A stretch of DNA of 60,351 bases from Bacillus pseudomycoides (GTDB lineage: Bacteria; Bacillota; Bacilli; Bacillales; Bacillaceae_G): positions 1-60,351 of the forward strand of contig NZ_NVOY01000011.1 of the NCBI RefSeq assembly GCF_002551005.1, in the 5' to 3' direction. This document shows positions 27,746 through 36,285 of this stretch, piece by piece. The notes under the pieces were generated by a model. That model had not been told where the DNA came from. It saw only the letters and a list, made by a program, of their open reading frames with translations, and ran no database searches. Positions within the stretch are counted from its first letter, which is position 1. Each line of letters opens with the position of its first letter. The translations under genes and the position numbers were made by a program.

Positions 27746-27880
27746 GTGGGTCGAAAAGTTAAACATGATCCTTCTAGAGCGGGTCTTGAATCTTCACAAG
27801 TTGAAGGTCAAGGAACGACTACGCATGAAACAGGTTCCGCTAAAGTTCCTTCATCAAATAAGAAGCAAAAACGTAGTTAA
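27746..27880 (+). CDS. Small hydrophilic spore-former protein, YuzL-like
   Basis: The protein has 44 residues, starting at GTG 27746 behind GGAGGTGA. It is basic and Ser/Lys/Gly-rich, with DPSRAGLESS near the start and VEGQGTTT in the middle, then PSSNKKQKRS at the end. From memory this fits the YuzL family of Bacillus. The composition is also like small acid-soluble spore proteins. A strong ribosome site and an immediate terminator support a real gene. Confidence 0.7.
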   Translation: MGRKVKHDPSRAGLESSQVEGQGTTTHETGSAKVPSSNKKQKRS

Positions 27881-27882
27881 GT

Positions 27883-27927
27883 AAAAAAGCCATTGGAATT
27901 ATGCTTATTTATTCCAATGGCTTTTTA
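27883..27927 (+). terminator. Intrinsic terminator of the YuzL-like gene
   Basis: AAAAAAGCCATTGGAAT pairs with ATTCCAATGGCTTTTT, 3 bases after the stop. Confidence 0.9.
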
Positions 27928-28068
27928 AAATTAAAAAGTTCCACCGTGCACTCTCGATACATAATGGGATACGACAATCTTTTATTAAGCATGCGATCTG
28001 TACGACTGTAACTTTTGTATGCTAGAAATTCCTTTAGATGGTATGATTTGTGTATAGGGAGGGTGACA

Positions 28069-28461
28069 ATGAACAATAATTACAAACAAATAGCTAGATT
28101 TGTTTTTGTGGGATGTATAAATACTTTAAACTACTGGCTACTTTATTTATTATTTACTCATGTTTTCCATTTTCATATTTTAACCTCACATAGTATAGCT
28201 TTTATTATGAGTATGATCGGTTCTTTTTTTATGAATACATACTTTACGTATAGAACAAAAGTAACCTTAAAGAAATTTTTTCAATTTCCATTAACTTATA
28301 TTATAAACTTTATAATTACGACAATTAGTATTTATGTTTTAGTTGATATATTGAACTTGAATAAGGACATCGCACCTTTGATTTCATCTGTAATTGCAAT
28401 TCCTTTCACATTTGCGATATCTAAAAAAATATTATTTACAAAAAAAGAAGCTGCTATTTAA
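28069..28461 (+). CDS. GtrA-family small membrane protein
   Basis: The protein has 130 residues with four membrane helices and the family signature FVFVGCINTLNYWLLY in the first helix, then SFFMNTYFTYR. GtrA-like proteins flip lipid-linked sugars or help modify teichoic acids and surface glycans. No glycosyltransferase is next to it. ATG 28069 was chosen because GGGAGGGTGAC lies just before it; the ATG at 28015 has no site. A terminator follows. Confidence 0.85.
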   Translation: MNNNYKQIARFVFVGCINTLNYWLLYLLFTHVFHFHILTSHSIAFIMSMIGSFFMNTYFTYRTKVTLKKFFQFPLTYIINFIITTISIYVLVDILNLNKDIAPLISSVIAIPFTFAISKKILFTKKEAAI

Positions 28462-28473
28462 AACATATTTTAA

Positions 28474-28508
28474 AAAATTCTTCAGCATTTATGTTGAAGA
28501 ATTTTTTT
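28474..28508 (+). terminator. Intrinsic terminator of the gtrA-like gene
   Basis: AAATTCTTCA pairs with TGAAGAATTT followed by TTTT. Confidence 0.8.
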
Positions 28509-28740
28509 ATTTTTAAGCAGTTCTTTATTTTGATTTTATTGGGTTTTAATGGGAATTCATCTCGTTTTTTTGTTTTGTAGAGATATCTTGTTGGAGATAA
28601 TAAGCAATTAAGAATTGGTTTCGTCAGTTAAATTGGTTAAAAGAATGTGCGGAAATATTGTATATGATTTCTCAAATATTTGGGTTTAAGAACATATATA
28701 TAATTAAATTAGAATAATCGTTTAAATTAAAGGAGGAGTT

Positions 28741-29398
28741 CTGATTTTAGTTGACAAAAGACGTTATGACAGCGAACAAGCAAGAGAAGATATTATGGAA
28801 AAGGCGACGCAAATAATATGGTATTAAAATAAGCGCATTATGCTCTACATTTGTTGATACTACTATTTTTCATAACTCAAAAGCTGTTAATATTGATAAA
28901 TCAGTGATAACAGAACAATTAAAAAAGAAAAAAATGATGTCTCCATAGGCGAAAATTACTATAATAGTATTCATAAAAATAAGCCAATTATTTGTCTAAT
29001 GCCAATGCGTAGAACGATGGACATTATTTTCGCATTATTTCCATCAGTCCACAGAAAATTAATGAGGTTTGTATGTAAAGTAAGTAGAAAGGCTCGTGTG
29101 AATCAATAAAAAACATGCTATTCGCTGTTATAGAAATAGTTTCGAATGAAAGAACAGATGAAGGGAAACTTCGGTTTGCAGCAGACTATGATGAAACAAC
29201 TTTTCTTCCCATTGAAAATATTCTACGTTTAGGCATGCAAGAAGGAGTGTTTCGAGAGTTTTCCGCAGAGGGATAGCGTTTACAATCAGGCATGCCATTG
29301 ACGGGTTGAGCCTAGAGTTAATGAGAAATCCCGATCTTAATGTTAAAGATTACACTAAAGAACTTATCACAACCTTTGAACGGGCAATTCAAAAGTAA
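28741..29398 (+). pseudogene. Mosaic remnant: TetR N-terminus, SDR C-terminus, TetR C-terminus
   Basis: Behind GGAGGAG a frame begins with RYDSEQAREDIMEKATQI, the start of a TetR helix-turn-helix, but stops after about 28 codons. From about 28830 to 29110 the sequence instead resembles the last third of a short-chain dehydrogenase: SALCSTFVDTTIF, then after a frameshift GENYYNSIHKNKP and IICLMPMRRTMD up to RKARVNQ and TAA. From about 29115 TetR sequence resumes (FAVIEIVSNERTDEG, LRLGMQEGVFREFSAEG, and in the last frame LELMRNPDLNVKDYTKEL). Multiple stops and frameshifts make it non-functional. The order suggests a rearrangement that put SDR sequence inside a tetR gene, or two neighbouring genes collapsed. 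Confidence 0.65.
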
Positions 29399-29425
29399 CG
29401 TATCACCCTGAGGAGGGGGAAGTAC

Positions 29426-29590
29426 ATGATATTTTATGAGGTTATTTGTTTTTGTTGTAAAAATGTATTTCGGGTATATGAAGGAACTGAAAAATATAAG
29501 CAATTTAAGAAAAATCGGGAAGGAAAATATTGTTGTGAAGAATGTAATCATAAAATACAACTTGAAGCAATAAAACATTTTTTTAGATAG
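29426..29590 (+). CDS. Small zinc-ribbon protein (DUF2197-like)
   Basis: The protein has 54 residues starting at ATG 29426, with AGGAGGGGGA 6-8 bases before it. Two Cys pairs (CFCC near residues 8-11 and CCEEC near 38-42) are spaced as in a zinc ribbon. The tail KIQLEAIKHFFR is helical. From memory it resembles DUF2197/YlaI-type proteins. The function is unknown, perhaps nucleic-acid or protein binding. Tandem hairpins follow. Confidence 0.7.
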   Translation: MIFYEVICFCCKNVFRVYEGTEKYKQFKKNREGKYCCEECNHKIQLEAIKHFFR

Positions 29591-29659
29591 TGATAATATC
29601 TACGAATCATTTTTACTAGTATAAAATGTCCAACATAGTCTAGCCTAACATAAGTAAAC

Positions 29660-29690
29660 TTTTTGATAAAAATCACATCTTTATCAAAAA
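29660..29690 (+). terminator. First of two tandem hairpins after the zinc-ribbon gene
   Basis: TTTTTGATAAA pairs perfectly with TTTATCAAAAA around a 9-base loop. No T-run follows directly. Confidence 0.5.
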
Positions 29691-29692
29691 TG

Positions 29693-29737
29693 TAGAATCC
29701 ATTTTGATTGATCTTTTTTCAAAATAGATTCTTTTTG
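29693..29737 (+). terminator. Second tandem hairpin, intrinsic terminator
   Basis: AGAATCCATTTTGA and TCAAAATAGATTCT form the stem, and TTTTTG follows. Confidence 0.7.
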
Positions 29738-29841
29738 TTTACTGTCTAATAAGGATTAGCAGTGTCTTTTTTCAAACTTAATTACTAAACTGCAGCATGA
29801 GGCAGGAAGTGGTGTTTGTAACTAACAACAAAAAGAATCTT

Positions 29842-29886
29842 TTGACATAGATTAAAATTAGGTTAAAATAAAAGTGAGTACTCACT
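29842..29886 (+). promoter_or_regulatory. Promoter with overlapping TetR-type operator of the ABC exporter operon
   Basis: TTGACA (29842-29847) and TAAAAT (29864-29869) are 16 bases apart. A perfect 14-bp palindrome, AGTGAGTACTCACT (29873-29886), begins 4 bases after the -10 box and so covers the transcription start. The third gene of the operon encodes a TetR repressor, its likely ligand. Confidence 0.7.
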
Positions 29887-29912
29887 CATTGAAATAAAGA
29901 GGAGGAAAGTTT

Positions 29913-30644
29913 ATGTCTCTAATAAACGAGGCTGTAACGCTTAATCGTGTTTCCAAGTATTTTGGAAAGAAACAAGTGATTCAAGATATTTCATTTTCTG
30001 TCCACGAAGCTGAAATTTTTGGCTTAGTTGGTCCTTCAGGATCTGGCAAAACCACCCTTATTAAGATGATTGCAGGTATAAGTGAAGCAACGTCAGGTGA
30101 CGTAACAGCACTGCAAACAGTTATGCCGAATTTGAATGGAATGAAACACATCGGGTATATGGCGCAAGCTGATGCGTTGTATGATGAACTATCTGCTTAT
30201 GAGAATGCTGATTTTTTCGCAACAATGTACGGATTAAAGGGAAAACAAAAGAAAGAACGTATCTCTGAAGTGTTTGAGCTTGTGCAGTTATCTGAGGATG
30301 CAAAAAAACAAGTGCAACATTTTTCAGGTGGCATGAAGAAGCGCTTATCACTTGCTATGTCACTTTTGCATGAACCAAAGCTTCTTATTTTAGATGAACC
30401 TACTGTTGGAATTGATCCCGTTTTACGAAAATCAATTTGGGATAAGTTTTATGAACTAAAAAAACAAGGAACAACAATTATTGTGACAACGCACATTATG
30501 GATGAAGCGGAGTTTTGTGAACGTCTCGGTTTAATTCGTGAGGGGAAGTTAATCGCAACTGGTTCTCCAGTAGAATTAAAAGAGCGAACAACAACTGGGC
30601 GCATTGAGGATGTATTTTTATTGGAAGGAGCGATGGAACGATGA
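29913..30644 (+). CDS. ABC transporter ATP-binding protein (ABC-2 type drug exporter)
   Basis: The protein has 243 residues. It has Walker A GPSGSGKT, a Q loop (YMAQAD), signature FSGGMKKR, Walker B LLILDEPTVGIDP and the H loop TTHIMDEAEFCER. The FSGGMKKR signature is typical of DrrA/YhcH-like ATPases that drive ABC-2 exporters of drugs or lipids. AGAGGAGGAAAG precedes ATG 29913. The stop overlaps the start of the permease gene by 4 bases. Confidence 0.92.
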   Translation: MSLINEAVTLNRVSKYFGKKQVIQDISFSVHEAEIFGLVGPSGSGKTTLIKMIAGISEATSGDVTALQTVMPNLNGMKHIGYMAQADALYDELSAYENADFFATMYGLKGKQKKERISEVFELVQLSEDAKKQVQHFSGGMKKRLSLAMSLLHEPKLLILDEPTVGIDPVLRKSIWDKFYELKKQGTTIIVTTHIMDEAEFCERLGLIREGKLIATGSPVELKERTTTGRIEDVFLLEGAMER

Positions 30645-31660
30645 GAGTATTTGGAGTTGTTATCCGTATTATTCGTCAGTTTTTTCGAGATAAACGGTCG
30701 CTTGCGCTTATGTTCGGAGCACCAATGCTACTTCTTTGGCTGCTTTCACTTGTATTTACACAAAAAGACTACAAGCCTCATATTGCTTTAGTTGATGTGC
30801 CGGCACCAATTGTAGATGCAATGAAAAAACAAGATGCTTCTTTTTATGAGTATGATAAAGAAAAGGCGCATAGGAAGATAGAAGATCAAGCAATTGATGC
30901 GATAGTTACTGTAGAACACGGAAAGATGAAAGTAATGTTAGAAGGCAGTGATTCATCAAAAAATCGTGCGGTTATGCAAGTTATGCAAAAGAGTATGGAA
31001 AAATCAGAATCGGCAGTGATGAAACCGGATATTTCTTATTTACACGGCTCGGCTGATTTTACGATGTTTGATGGATTAGGGCCGGTATTAATTGGTTTCT
31101 TCACATTTTTCTTTGTCTTTATTTTATCGGGCGTTTCATTTGTAAGGGAGCGTTTAAGTGGTACATTAGAACGTTTATTATCAACTCCAATTCGGCGCTG
31201 GGAAATTGTTGCGGGTTATATAATTGGATTTGGTATCTTTGCATTTTTCCAATCTGTACTTATTGTTAGTTTTTCTGTGTATGTTCTTGATTTATACGTT
31301 GCAGGTTCACCTTGGCTGACACTACTCATTACATGTATGCTTTCATTAACAGCGTTAACACTTGGAACATTTTTATCAGCATATGCAAACAATGAATTTC
31401 AAATGATTCAATTTATCCCATTGGTTATCGTACCGCAAATTTTCTTTTCTGGTTTATTTCCGATTGAATCTATGAATAAGTGGTTACAACTATTAGGAAA
31501 GTTATTTCCGTTAACATACGGTGCAGATGCGATGCAGCAAGTTATGATTCGAAATCAAGGATTTAGCGAAATTGCTGGCGATCTTGGCGTTTTATTATTA
31601 TTTGCGATTGTGTTTACATTCGGTAACGTGTTTGCTTTAAAGAAGCATAGAAGAATATAA
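30641..31660 (+). CDS. ABC-2 type transporter permease
   Basis: The protein has 339 residues. One N-terminal helix (about 24-40) is followed by an extracytoplasmic region (about 45-140). Five more helices fill 147-335, with the ABC-2 signature FVRERLSGTLERLLSTPIRRWEI split across the loop after the second helix. It forms the channel with the ATPase before it (ATGA overlap). A role in multidrug or lipid export is inferred. Confidence 0.9.
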   Translation: MRVFGVVIRIIRQFFRDKRSLALMFGAPMLLLWLLSLVFTQKDYKPHIALVDVPAPIVDAMKKQDASFYEYDKEKAHRKIEDQAIDAIVTVEHGKMKVMLEGSDSSKNRAVMQVMQKSMEKSESAVMKPDISYLHGSADFTMFDGLGPVLIGFFTFFFVFILSGVSFVRERLSGTLERLLSTPIRRWEIVAGYIIGFGIFAFFQSVLIVSFSVYVLDLYVAGSPWLTLLITCMLSLTALTLGTFLSAYANNEFQMIQFIPLVIVPQIFFSGLFPIESMNKWLQLLGKLFPLTYGADAMQQVMIRNQGFSEIAGDLGVLLLFAIVFTFGNVFALKKHRRI

Positions 31661-31683
31661 TGGAAAGAAAAAAGGGGTATTTT

Positions 31684-32337
31684 ATGAAAGCGGATTGGCT
31701 AGAAGAACTAATTGCCGCCACAGGGACAGATAAGCGTAATGAACGGCAAATGCGCATTTTAGAAGCGGCAGTAGACATGTTTAGTGAAAAAGGATATTCG
31801 GCAACTTCAACGAGTGAAATTGCGAAGCGTGCCGGTGTAGCAGAAGGAACGATTTTTCGCTATTATAAAACGAAAAAAGATTTGTTGTTTGCTGTTGTGA
31901 TGCCAACGTTAACGAAGTTTGCTGCTCCGTTCTTTGTACAAACTTTTGCGAAAGAAATATTTGAGAATACGTATGATTCATATGAAAATTTCTTACGTAC
32001 GGTGATCCGAAATCGCTTTGAATTTGCGAGAAAACATTTTCCAATGCTGAAAATTTTAATACAAGAAGTACCGTTTCAACCCGAATTGAAAAATGAAATT
32101 CAGCAATTACTCGCAAAGGAAATTTACTCTCGTTTTGAAAACATTGTGGATCACTTTCAGAAACAAGGACAAATTATTGAACTTCCAACACCATCGGTAT
32201 TACGATTCACTTTATCAGCTGTTATTGGCTTAATTTTAACTCGTTTTTTATTATTACCAGAAGAACAATGGGATGATGAGGCAGAGATCGAATCTACCGT
32301 TCAATTCATTTTATACGGGCTAACTCCTCGGAGGTAA
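31684..32337 (+). CDS. TetR-family transcriptional repressor of the ABC operon
   Basis: The protein has 217 residues. The N-terminal helix-turn-helix reads ILEAAVDMFSEKGYSATSTSEIAKRAGVAEGTIFRYYKTK (shown as the continuous TetR pattern from about 25-65; only the key parts FSEKGY, EIAKRAGV and TIFRYY are diagnostic). The helical C-terminal domain would bind the inducer. I chose ATG 31684 because AAAGGGG stands 6 bases before it; ATG 31660 overlaps the permease stop but lacks a site. The palindrome at 29873-29886 is its probable operator, giving autoregulation. Confidence 0.9.
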   Translation: MKADWLEELIAATGTDKRNERQMRILEAAVDMFSEKGYSATSTSEIAKRAGVAEGTIFRYYKTKKDLLFAVVMPTLTKFAAPFFVQTFAKEIFENTYDSYENFLRTVIRNRFEFARKHFPMLKILIQEVPFQPELKNEIQQLLAKEIYSRFENIVDHFQKQGQIIELPTPSVLRFTLSAVIGLILTRFLLLPEEQWDDEAEIESTVQFILYGLTPRR

Positions 32338-32341
32338 TCAT

Positions 32342-33310
32342 ATGAGGCAATTTGTAAGACCAACAGTTGTCGTAAGTAAATGTTTAGAATTTGAAGCATG
32401 TCGTTATAACGGTGATAAGCTGTCCGATGCAACAGTACGTAATCTACAACCATATGTAGAATTTATTCCAGTTTGTCCAGAAGTGGAGATTGGACTTGGG
32501 ATTCCAAGAGAAACAATTCGTATTGTGGATCATGATGGAACACAAAAATTAGTGCAGCCATCTACTGGAGCCGATTTAACGGAGAAAATGCAGCAATTTT
32601 CAAATGTATTTTTATCTTCTCTTCCGGATGTGGATGGTTTTATTTTGAAGAATAGGTCACCAAGCTGCGGAACGCGTGACGTGAAAATATATGCCGGATT
32701 AGGAAAAGCACCCACAAAAGGCAAGGGCGCCGGATTATTTGGTAGTGCAGTTTTAGCGCGATTTTCACATGTAGCAATTGAGGAAGAAGGAAGATTGTCG
32801 AATTTTATCATCCGCGAACATTTTTTGACGCAGCTATTTACAATTGCACATTTTAAAACATTGAAGAAAAATAAGAACATGAAAGCGTTAGTTGAATTTC
32901 AATCTGATCATAAGTATTTATTTATGGCGTATAATCAAACGAAGCAAAAAGAATTAGGGCGCGTCATTGCGAATAAGGAAAAACGGCACGTTGATGAAGT
33001 ATTTGCAAAGTATGAGGAAATATTGTATATATTGTTAAATCGTACACCTCGGTATACGTCAAATATTAACGTATGTCAGCATATTTTCGGGTATTTTAAA
33101 AATAAGTTAAAGAAAGAGGAAAAAGATCATTTTCTCTCTTTACTTAGTAAGTATGCCGAAAAGAAAATACCGTTAAGCAGTTTACTTACCATTTTAAAAT
33201 CGTGGGCAATCCGATTTGAAGAAACATATTTATTAAGACAAACTTATTTCGAACCATATCCAGAAATGTTAGTCGAAATCACAGATTCTGGAAAAGGTCG
33301 AGATTATTAA
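32342..33310 (+). CDS. DUF523-DUF1722 fusion protein
   Basis: The protein has 322 residues. The N-terminal DUF523 (about 8-150) has VSKCLEFEACRYNG, VCPEVEIGLGIPRE and LKNRSPSCGTRDV with conserved cysteines. The C-terminal DUF1722 (about 195-310) has FQSDHKYLFMAYNQ and LLNRTPRYTSNINV. This YbgA-like architecture is common. From memory, DUF523/DUF1722 proteins have been connected to thiol and thiouracil metabolism, but I would not assign a reaction. GGAGGT in the end of tetR serves as its ribosome site, so it belongs to the ABC/TetR operon or is read with it. Confidence 0.85.
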   Translation: MRQFVRPTVVVSKCLEFEACRYNGDKLSDATVRNLQPYVEFIPVCPEVEIGLGIPRETIRIVDHDGTQKLVQPSTGADLTEKMQQFSNVFLSSLPDVDGFILKNRSPSCGTRDVKIYAGLGKAPTKGKGAGLFGSAVLARFSHVAIEEEGRLSNFIIREHFLTQLFTIAHFKTLKKNKNMKALVEFQSDHKYLFMAYNQTKQKELGRVIANKEKRHVDEVFAKYEEILYILLNRTPRYTSNINVCQHIFGYFKNKLKKEEKDHFLSLLSKYAEKKIPLSSLLTILKSWAIRFEETYLLRQTYFEPYPEMLVEITDSGKGRDY

Positions 33311-33337
33311 ACGAAAAACCGCATAATTCGACTTTTT

Positions 33338-33376
33338 ATTCCTATGTTGTTGTAGAACAATGTAGGAATTTTTTTG
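33338..33376 (+). terminator. Terminator of the ABC/TetR/DUF523 operon
   Basis: TTCCTATGTTGTT pairs with AACAATGTAGGAA and TTTTTTTG follows. Confidence 0.8.
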
Positions 33377-33522
33377 TGCATTAGTACAGAATCTGTTTTA
33401 CAATTAAATTGTGACAGAATTGTAGCAATTATCTTACTACTATTCGTTCTTATTATAGAGTAATGTTTGTACTATATACGCGCACGCTGTCGAAATAACG
33501 AATTCGATAAGGGGTGTGACAA

Positions 33523-34668
33523 ATGGAATTTACTCTTACTAGAGAAAAACAAATGATCAAAGAAATGGTGCGCGACTTTGCTGAAAAGGAAATCGCTCCG
33601 AAGGCTGTGTATTACGACAAAACGGCAGAATTCCCATATGAAACGTTTCAAAAAATGGGCGAACTTGGTTTGTTAGGAATCCCATTCCCTGAAGAATACG
33701 GTGGTTCTGGCGGCGATACGTTATCGTATGCACTAGCAGTTGAAGAAATTGGCCGTGCTTGCGGTGGCACAGGATTAAGTTATGCGGCAACAATTTCACT
33801 GGGTGCTTCTCCTATTTATTATTTTGGTACAGAAGAACAAAAACAAAAATATTTAGTTCCAATGGCATCTGGTAAGACACTTGGTGCATTTGGATTAACG
33901 GAGCCGAATGCTGGGTCTGATGCTGGCGGCACACAAACGAAAGCAGTATTGGATGGCGATGAATATGTTATTAGTGGTGAGAAGTGCTGGATTACAAATG
34001 CTGAGTATGCAAATACGATTATTGTAACCGCTATTAATGGCGTTGAGGAAAGCGGTAAAAAACGCATCTCTGCTTTTATTGTACCGACAAATAGTGAAGG
34101 ATTAATAATTTCTAGTCCGTACGACAAAATGGGCGTTCGCGCTTCCAATACATGTGAAATTGTTTTAGATGGTGTTCGTGTACCGAAGGAAAATATTCTT
34201 GGGGATGTAAATAAAGGATTTAAGCAATTTTTATATACGTTAGATGGTGGTCGTATTTCGATCGCTGCATTAGCAGTAGGGATTGCTCAATCTGCATTTG
34301 AGCGTGCACTGCAATATGCAAAGGAGCGCAAACAATTTGGTCGTTCTTTATCAAACTTCCAAGCAATTCAATTTAAATTAGCAGATATGGCAACAGAAAT
34401 TGAATTAGCACGCAATATGGTACATAAAGCTGCTTGGTTAAAAGACAATGATAAACCATTTGGAAAAGAAGCAGCGATGGCAAAACTTTTTGCATCTGAA
34501 ACAGCAAGCCGTGTATCTAACCAAGCTGTGCAAATTCATGGTGGTTACGGATATATGCGTGAGTATGAAGTAGAGCGTCATATTCGTGATGCAAAGCTAT
34601 TAGAAATTGGTGAAGGTACTTCTGAAATTCAACGTCTCGTTATTTCAAGACATTTAGGATGTCGCTAA
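33523..34668 (+). CDS. yngJ: Acyl-CoA dehydrogenase, probably isovaleryl-/short-branched acyl-CoA
   Basis: The protein has 381 residues with the full acyl-CoA dehydrogenase fold: FAEKEIAPKA start, FGLTEPNAGSDAGG, the FAD-binding CWITNAEYA, RKQFGRSLSNFQ, and HGGYGYMREYEVERHIRDAK. The catalytic base is Glu364 in IGEGTSEIQ, the position used by MCAD/SCAD; human isovaleryl-CoA dehydrogenase uses another site. It is followed by genes for the complete leucine branch, which supports isovaleryl-CoA as substrate, as for yngJ in B. subtilis (an operon known to be expressed in the mother cell under sigma E). It starts the operon; GGGGTGTGAC precedes ATG 33523. Confidence 0.85.
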   Translation: MEFTLTREKQMIKEMVRDFAEKEIAPKAVYYDKTAEFPYETFQKMGELGLLGIPFPEEYGGSGGDTLSYALAVEEIGRACGGTGLSYAATISLGASPIYYFGTEEQKQKYLVPMASGKTLGAFGLTEPNAGSDAGGTQTKAVLDGDEYVISGEKCWITNAEYANTIIVTAINGVEESGKKRISAFIVPTNSEGLIISSPYDKMGVRASNTCEIVLDGVRVPKENILGDVNKGFKQFLYTLDGGRISIAALAVGIAQSAFERALQYAKERKQFGRSLSNFQAIQFKLADMATEIELARNMVHKAAWLKDNDKPFGKEAAMAKLFASETASRVSNQAVQIHGGYGYMREYEVERHIRDAKLLEIGEGTSEIQRLVISRHLGCR

Positions 34669-34682
34669 GAGGAGGGTTCACT

Positions 34683-36020
34683 ATGTTTCGAAAAATATTA
34701 ATTGCCAACCGCGGTGAAATTGCCGTTCGCATTATAAAAACGTGTGAAAAACTTGGTATTCAAACTGTAGCAATTTATTCAGAAGCTGATGAGTCTGCCC
34801 TTCATGTGAAAATGGCAAGTGAAGCACATCTTGTCGGTGGTCCGCGTGTTCAAGAAAGTTATTTAAATCTAGAAAAGATCATTGGAATTGCTAAAGAAAC
34901 AAAAGCAGAGGCAATCCATCCAGGTTATGGATTGTTGTCAGAAAATACAACATTTGCAGCACGCTGTGAAGAAGAAGGAATTGTCTTTATCGGTCCTTCA
35001 AAAGATGTCATTGCCAAGATGGGAAGCAAAATTGAGTCTCGCAAAGCAATGTTAGCGGCTGAAGTTCCTATTGTACCTGGTATTTCATCTAGCATTCCAA
35101 CTGTTGAAGAAGCAAAAGAAATTGCAGGCCAAATTGGTTATCCACTTATGTTGAAGGCATCCGCTGGCGGCGGGGGCATTGGTATGCAAGTGATTGAAAC
35201 TGAACAAGCGCTCACTCAAGCGTTTGAAAGTAATCAAACGCGCGCAAAGAATTTCTTCGGAAACGGAGAAATGTATATGGAACGATTGATTACAAATGCG
35301 CATCATATTGAGATTCAAGTGCTTGCTGATAAACAAGGTAATACGGTGTATTTGTGGGAACGTGAATGTTCAGTGCAGCGCCGCAATCAAAAAGTAATTG
35401 AAGAAGCTCCGTCTCCATTTTTAGATGAAGCAACACGAAAAGAAATGGGAGAGGTTGCAGTGAAAGCTGCGAAAGTGCTCGGTTATACGAATGCAGGAAC
35501 AATTGAATTTCTTGTTGATGATGAGAAGAATTTCTATTTCTTAGAAATGAATACGAGATTACAAGTAGAACATCCGGTAACAGAAGAGATTACTGGTCTT
35601 GATTTAGTCGAGCAGCAATTGCGAATTGCATCAGGAGAAACCCTTTCGTTTACACAGGATGAAGTAAAACGAAGTGGTCATGCCATTGAAGCACGTATTT
35701 ATGCTGAAGATCCTAAAACGTTCTTCCCATCACCAGGAAAAATTGCATCTCTGACCCTTCCAACGTCAGTGCGCATTGATCATTTCTTAGAAGATGGTGT
35801 AGCAATTACCCCGTTTTATGATCCGATGATTGCGAAAGTAATTGCACATGGGGAAATGCGAGAAGAAGCAATTCAAAAGCTGCAAGCGGCACTAGAAGAA
35901 CTAAAAGTAGAGGGTATTAAAACAAATACGCCGATGCTTCTGCAAGTCCTAGAAGATGAAGTATTCCAAAGCGGTATTTACACAACAAGCTTTGTAACGA
36001 AGCAGCTTGTGAAAAAATAA
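34683..36020 (+). CDS. yngH: Biotin carboxylase subunit (methylcrotonyl-CoA carboxylase type)
   Basis: The protein has 445 residues with the ATP-grasp biotin carboxylase fold: RKILIANRGEIAVR, HPGYGLLSEN, KASAGGGGIGM (glycine loop), ECSVQRRNQKV, EMNTRLQVEHPVTE and the active-site FVDDEKNFYFLEMN-like strand. It carboxylates biotin on the carrier encoded next. ATG 34683 was chosen because GAGGAGGG lies before it; the in-frame start at 34659 overlaps the upstream gene. The family is shared with AccC, but the context favours the leucine branch. Confidence 0.88.
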   Translation: MFRKILIANRGEIAVRIIKTCEKLGIQTVAIYSEADESALHVKMASEAHLVGGPRVQESYLNLEKIIGIAKETKAEAIHPGYGLLSENTTFAARCEEEGIVFIGPSKDVIAKMGSKIESRKAMLAAEVPIVPGISSSIPTVEEAKEIAGQIGYPLMLKASAGGGGIGMQVIETEQALTQAFESNQTRAKNFFGNGEMYMERLITNAHHIEIQVLADKQGNTVYLWERECSVQRRNQKVIEEAPSPFLDEATRKEMGEVAVKAAKVLGYTNAGTIEFLVDDEKNFYFLEMNTRLQVEHPVTEEITGLDLVEQQLRIASGETLSFTQDEVKRSGHAIEARIYAEDPKTFFPSPGKIASLTLPTSVRIDHFLEDGVAITPFYDPMIAKVIAHGEMREEAIQKLQAALEELKVEGIKTNTPMLLQVLEDEVFQSGIYTTSFVTKQLVKK

Positions 36021-36048
36021 AGGTTACGAAATGTAAAGGGGGAAATAA

Positions 36049-36264
36049 ATGATGACAAAAGTATATGCATCGATGGCAGGAAATGTTTGGAAAATTATAG
36101 TGGGTGTAGGAGATACAGTAGAGGAAGATCAAGATGTCGTCATTTTAGAATCTATGAAAATGGAAATTCCAATTGCTGCAGAAGCAGCTGGTACTGTTAT
36201 GAAAATTCTTGTGCAAGAAGGCGATTTTGTGAATGAGGGAGATGTTTTAGTAGAAATTGAATAG
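36049..36264 (+). CDS. yngHB: Biotin carrier protein (biotinyl/lipoyl attachment domain)
   Basis: The protein has 71 residues and is a free-standing attachment domain. The biotinylation motif is ESMKMEIP, with the modified lysine at about residue 37. The hairpin VQEGDFVNEGDVLVEIE completes the flattened barrel. AAAGGGGG stands before the double ATG at 36049/36052. It transfers carboxyl groups from the biotin carboxylase to the carboxyltransferase at 37993. Confidence 0.92.
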   Translation: MMTKVYASMAGNVWKIIVGVGDTVEEDQDVVILESMKMEIPIAAEAAGTVMKILVQEGDFVNEGDVLVEIE

Positions 36265-36285
36265 TGAGAAACGGGGTGCAATCGA

